38,795 nucleotides of DNA, from positions 1 to 38,795 of IMG/VR virus record IMGVR_UViG_3300048797_000130; one strand, 5' to 3'. The notes under the pieces were generated by a model. The model saw nothing but the letters and a program-made list of their open reading frames with translations. It was not told the DNA's origin and searched no databases. Below are positions 36,776 to 38,795 of the stretch, in pieces (the stretch's first letter is position 1; every line of letters begins with the position of its first letter). The position numbers and the translations under genes are program-made. The DNA comes from a virus.

Positions 36776-37867
36776 ATGCCGCACCGACCGAAGGGCTCTC
36801 TTTGGTGGAAGACCAGGATCACGCTGGCCGATGGAACAACGGGCATCTTTGCGTGCGGCACAACTAGCGAGGATGTTGCGAAGGATGTGGAGCGCATGGT
36901 CAAAACTTTCGAGCATGACCGCGTATGGGCTCCGCTCACACTCGTCGTCCTGAAGAAAGCGAAACTCGGGGACGTTTACGATTCCATGAAAGCCGGCGCA
37001 CTCGGCGCGTTTCTCTCCGCTCGTGAAAGCGTCGATCTGGCTCCGCTCGTCTCCGAGTGGCCGGCTGGACTCAAGTACAAGACTCAGGTGCGGTGCTTGA
37101 TTCCCGAAGACTCCGTTTTTCCGGCTACCGCGTTCACGAAGAAGAAGGTCAGTGAGTTCCTGGCTGGACTTACCTGCTCGGGATCCACGAAGAATCGCTA
37201 CCGCGCTGCGCTCTCCGTCTTCGCTAAATGGCTCCTCGAGCGCGACATCATTCCGCACAACATCGTCCGTGATGTCGGGAGCTTTAAGCCGAATCCCGCC
37301 AGGCCGGTCTGGCTTGACCGTGTGCAGGCGAAAGCTCTTATCAATGCCTTGCCGATGCCGTACCGAGCGATCGAGGCTCTCATGGCTGCCACGGGCGTGG
37401 AGTGGCAGGTCGTAGAAAGACTTACCCGGCGAGATGTAGACCTTCATTCAAGGACCCTCCACGCGAGAGGAGGGAAAACACCGTGGAGAAACAGAGTCGT
37501 TCGCGGGACTGAGCTCTGGGCGTGGAGGATCTTCGCCGATTACGCCAAGCAGTTCACCGACAATGCGCAGGTCTTCAGCGTGAGCAAGTTCAGAGCGCTC
37601 GAAGTCCATCTCGAGGCCGCGGAAGTCCTGAACTTGCCGCGCACTACGCTTCACGATTGGCGGCACACCTATGCGGTGGGTGCTCTGCGTGACGGGTACA
37701 GCATTCAGGTGGTGGCGCACCAACTCGGCCATCGCGATACTGTTCTCGTCCAGAGTCGCTACGGTCGGTTCGTGCCAGAAGCATCGGATTACAGACATTT
37801 CAGGAAGCCTCTTTCCAGTCGAGCGCGCCCTTCGCAGAAGGGACGTTTAAGATCTCGTAGCGCCTGA
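36776..37867 (+). CDS. int: Tyrosine integrase with non-canonical Arg I position
   Basis: A 363-residue site-specific recombinase. A core-binding SAM-like part spans about residues 115-170. The catalytic domain shows ATGVEWQVVERLTRRDVDL (205-223), GGKT (K234), HDWR (H293, R296), QLGHRD (H319) and SRYG with nucleophile Y329. The residue normally occupied by the first catalytic Arg (TGxR) is Glu209. The N-terminal part (about 1-100) is divergent and probably binds arm sites. It is adjacent to the attP core and overlaps the excisionase 3' end by 68 bases in convergent orientation. Start: ATG 36776; no closer upstream start is in frame. Confidence 0.9.
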   Translation: MPHRPKGSLWWKTRITLADGTTGIFACGTTSEDVAKDVERMVKTFEHDRVWAPLTLVVLKKAKLGDVYDSMKAGALGAFLSARESVDLAPLVSEWPAGLKYKTQVRCLIPEDSVFPATAFTKKKVSEFLAGLTCSGSTKNRYRAALSVFAKWLLERDIIPHNIVRDVGSFKPNPARPVWLDRVQAKALINALPMPYRAIEALMAATGVEWQVVERLTRRDVDLHSRTLHARGGKTPWRNRVVRGTELWAWRIFADYAKQFTDNAQVFSVSKFRALEVHLEAAEVLNLPRTTLHDWRHTYAVGALRDGYSIQVVAHQLGHRDTVLVQSRYGRFVPEASDYRHFRKPLSSRARPSQKGRLRSRSA

Positions 37868-37991
37868 CGAGAGCCGGATGGTAGCGTCGCTGCCGACCGA
37901 TCCTCGTGTAGTGGATGGGTAACTCTCTCGCCGTGTTGAGCGAGACGCCGAGGTGTTGAGCGAGCTCCTTCAGGTTGAGCAGTTTTTCCAT
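37800..37991 (-). CDS. Excisionase-like HTH protein
   Basis: A 63-residue protein: MEKLLNLKELAQHLGVSLNT and ARELPIHYTRIGRQRRYHPA, then VRRYEILNV. This is a MerR/AlpA-type winged HTH as in many phage Xis proteins, which bend attachment DNA and direct excision. It starts three bases after the upstream stop, without its own clear ribosome site, and converges on the integrase gene. Alternative: a general regulator. Confidence 0.7.
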   Translation of the reverse strand: MEKLLNLKELAQHLGVSLNTARELPIHYTRIGRQRRYHPALVRRYEILNVPSAKGALDWKEAS

Positions 37992-37993
37992 GA

Positions 37994-38767
37994 TTAGAAA
38001 GGCAGGTCGTCGTCGGTCTCTTCGAGCGCGCGCGGGAAATCCTCAAACATTGTTGCTCCTGAGCCGACTGAGCGAGCGGCCAGCACTTCCTTGAGCGCTC
38101 CGATCAGACTCTCGAACTTCTTCGCATCGGTCTTCCGGCACCACGCGATTGCTGCCTCCAATTCCTCGTCGTGCAGGTCGCCCAACCGCTTACCTTTGGT
38201 ATTCCCGAAAGGCATGAGCTTGTCGGCTGCTGCCTTGGGAGGCGCCGCGGGGCTCTTGTCCATTTCCTCCGCTGACACTTCGCCCATCGCTATCAAGCGG
38301 GAGATGGCCCGGTTGTGCGCCCTCGTCTCGGCTGTGGCTATCGCGTCGGCGATCGTGATAGTACGCCGTCCCGACTCCTCGTCCGTGGCGCACGCTCCTA
38401 CGCCTTCCGCCGACTGCCCCCAGGGAGCAATCGCTTTCACGGTAACGGTAGCGCAGAACGTCTCGCCCAGCATTTCCTTCTGAGCCGAGACTACGACGGT
38501 CGAGATATTGAAGTGCCGCCCGAGTTTCGCCCATGCTGACTTCTTCTTAAAGGTGCGCCCGCCTTCCTTCTGGACGTCGTTCTCACCGATGAGCGAATTG
38601 CAGGCAGCGTCGTAAGCCGCGGCGAGTTTCTTCTGAGCTTCGAGAGAGGCCGGTGTCGTGACTGACGCCAGATACTCGACCATTGAGAAGGTCTGAACTT
38701 CGCCAACTACTTCTCCGGTTCCCGCTGCTACGAGATCCCGGCCCGATTTCACCAGTGCTGCTGTCAC
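37994..38767 (-). CDS. Single-strand annealing protein (Rad52/ERF-like) with SSB-like tip
   Basis: A 257-residue protein from GTG 38767, with AAGGAG seven bases upstream. The region FKKKSAWAKLGRHFNISTVV and the segment SAEGVGACATDEE...RAHNRAISRLIAMGEVSAEE belong to a phage/archaeal Rad52-like annealing family. Residues about 185-235 (LMPFGNTKGKRLGDL) resemble the small PFG.KG.. module found after exonuclease or annealing domains. The protein ends EETDDDLPF, like the acidic tip of bacterial SSB. Recombination role is inferred from family; it is next to xis and integrase. Confidence 0.7.
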   Translation of the reverse strand: MTAALVKSGRDLVAAGTGEVVGEVQTFSMVEYLASVTTPASLEAQKKLAAAYDAACNSLIGENDVQKEGGRTFKKKSAWAKLGRHFNISTVVVSAQKEMLGETFCATVTVKAIAPWGQSAEGVGACATDEESGRRTITIADAIATAETRAHNRAISRLIAMGEVSAEEMDKSPAAPPKAAADKLMPFGNTKGKRLGDLHDEELEAAIAWCRKTDAKKFESLIGALKEVLAARSVGSGATMFEDFPRALEETDDDLPF

Positions 38768-38795
38768 CCTGTCTCCTTGTCGTCCTGTATGTCTT
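38764..38795 (-). CDS. C-terminal tail of an upstream gene (partial)
   Basis: The last 32 bases contain an open frame ending in TGA that overlaps the annealing-protein GTG start as GTGA, encoding a tail DIQDDKETG. It shows that the coupled early operon continues beyond the right edge. Confidence 0.45.
   Translation of the reverse strand, partial: DIQDDKETG

Noticed and set aside
1-38795. A CRISPR array or defence island
   Set aside because: No regularly spaced identical repeats with unique spacers, and no defence-type enzymes beyond a single methyltransferase and small nucleases.
1-38795. A circularly closed phage genome
   Set aside because: Joining the two ends in the coding direction does not link the partial gene frames; both edges cut genes, and replication genes are missing.

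Overview
The window is an internal segment of a temperate, podovirus-like tailed phage genome with a GC-rich host. Almost every gene lies on the minus strand in one long chain whose neighbours overlap by ATGA, GTGA or TAATG, so translation is probably coupled over most of it. Both edges cut genes (a two-helix membrane protein at base 1, a gene tail at base 38795), and joining the two ends gives no coherent reading frame, so this is not a closed genome. The lipoprotein gene and the small two-helix lysis-type membrane proteins suggest a Gram-negative-type host. The only host-like sequence is the 3' half of a tRNA-Leu(TAA), used as an attachment core. Host identity is not resolved.

Read in the direction of transcription (right to left), the layout is: (1) 36.5-38.8 kb, lysogeny and recombination: a Rad52/ERF-like annealing protein with an SSB-style acidic tip, an excisionase-like HTH protein, a convergent tyrosine integrase, and an attP-like core. 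(2) 30.6-36.5 kb, early or accessory genes: a DPPY DNA methyltransferase, an HTH protein whose gene carries an iteron-like cluster (candidate origin), small Cys-rich proteins, a PGDYG protein, a VRR-NUC nuclease, an HNH-like protein and many small unknowns. (3) 30.0-30.6 kb, a two-gene plus-strand operon with a ribbon-helix-helix regulator, opposed by a 31-codon membrane ORF. (4) 25.9-29.5 kb, packaging: terminase small and large subunits and several small genes behind a candidate late promoter. (5) 9.3-25.7 kb, head and connector: portal, decoration-like repeat protein, scaffold-like protein, major capsid protein, a duplicated-domain structural protein, connector or head-completion candidates and a fibre. 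(6) 2.9-8.7 kb, tail spike and glycine/proline-rich internal (ejection) proteins. (7) 0-2.9 kb, a lysis region: holin-like membrane proteins, a DUF1906-type lysin, a secreted HNH-like protein and three small membrane proteins.

Four plus-strand insertions break the minus-strand chain: the integrase, the RHH operon, an HNH homing-type endonuclease (12039-12593), and a moron-like pair encoding a zinc-knuckle peptide and a lipoprotein with an HExxH metalloprotease motif (8741-9297). The three non-integrase insertions each have a TGn-extended -10-like sequence just upstream. No tail sheath, tape measure, DNA polymerase or helicase is visible.

The observations most worth following up are the iteron cluster inside the HTH gene, the tRNA-Leu attP core with a repeated heptamer around it, an integrase with Glu at the usual first catalytic Arg, a 30-46 bp repeat in four copies of alternating orientation, and two mini-ORFs that exactly bridge gaps in the coupled operon, one of them pointing to a possible ATA start for the portal protein.
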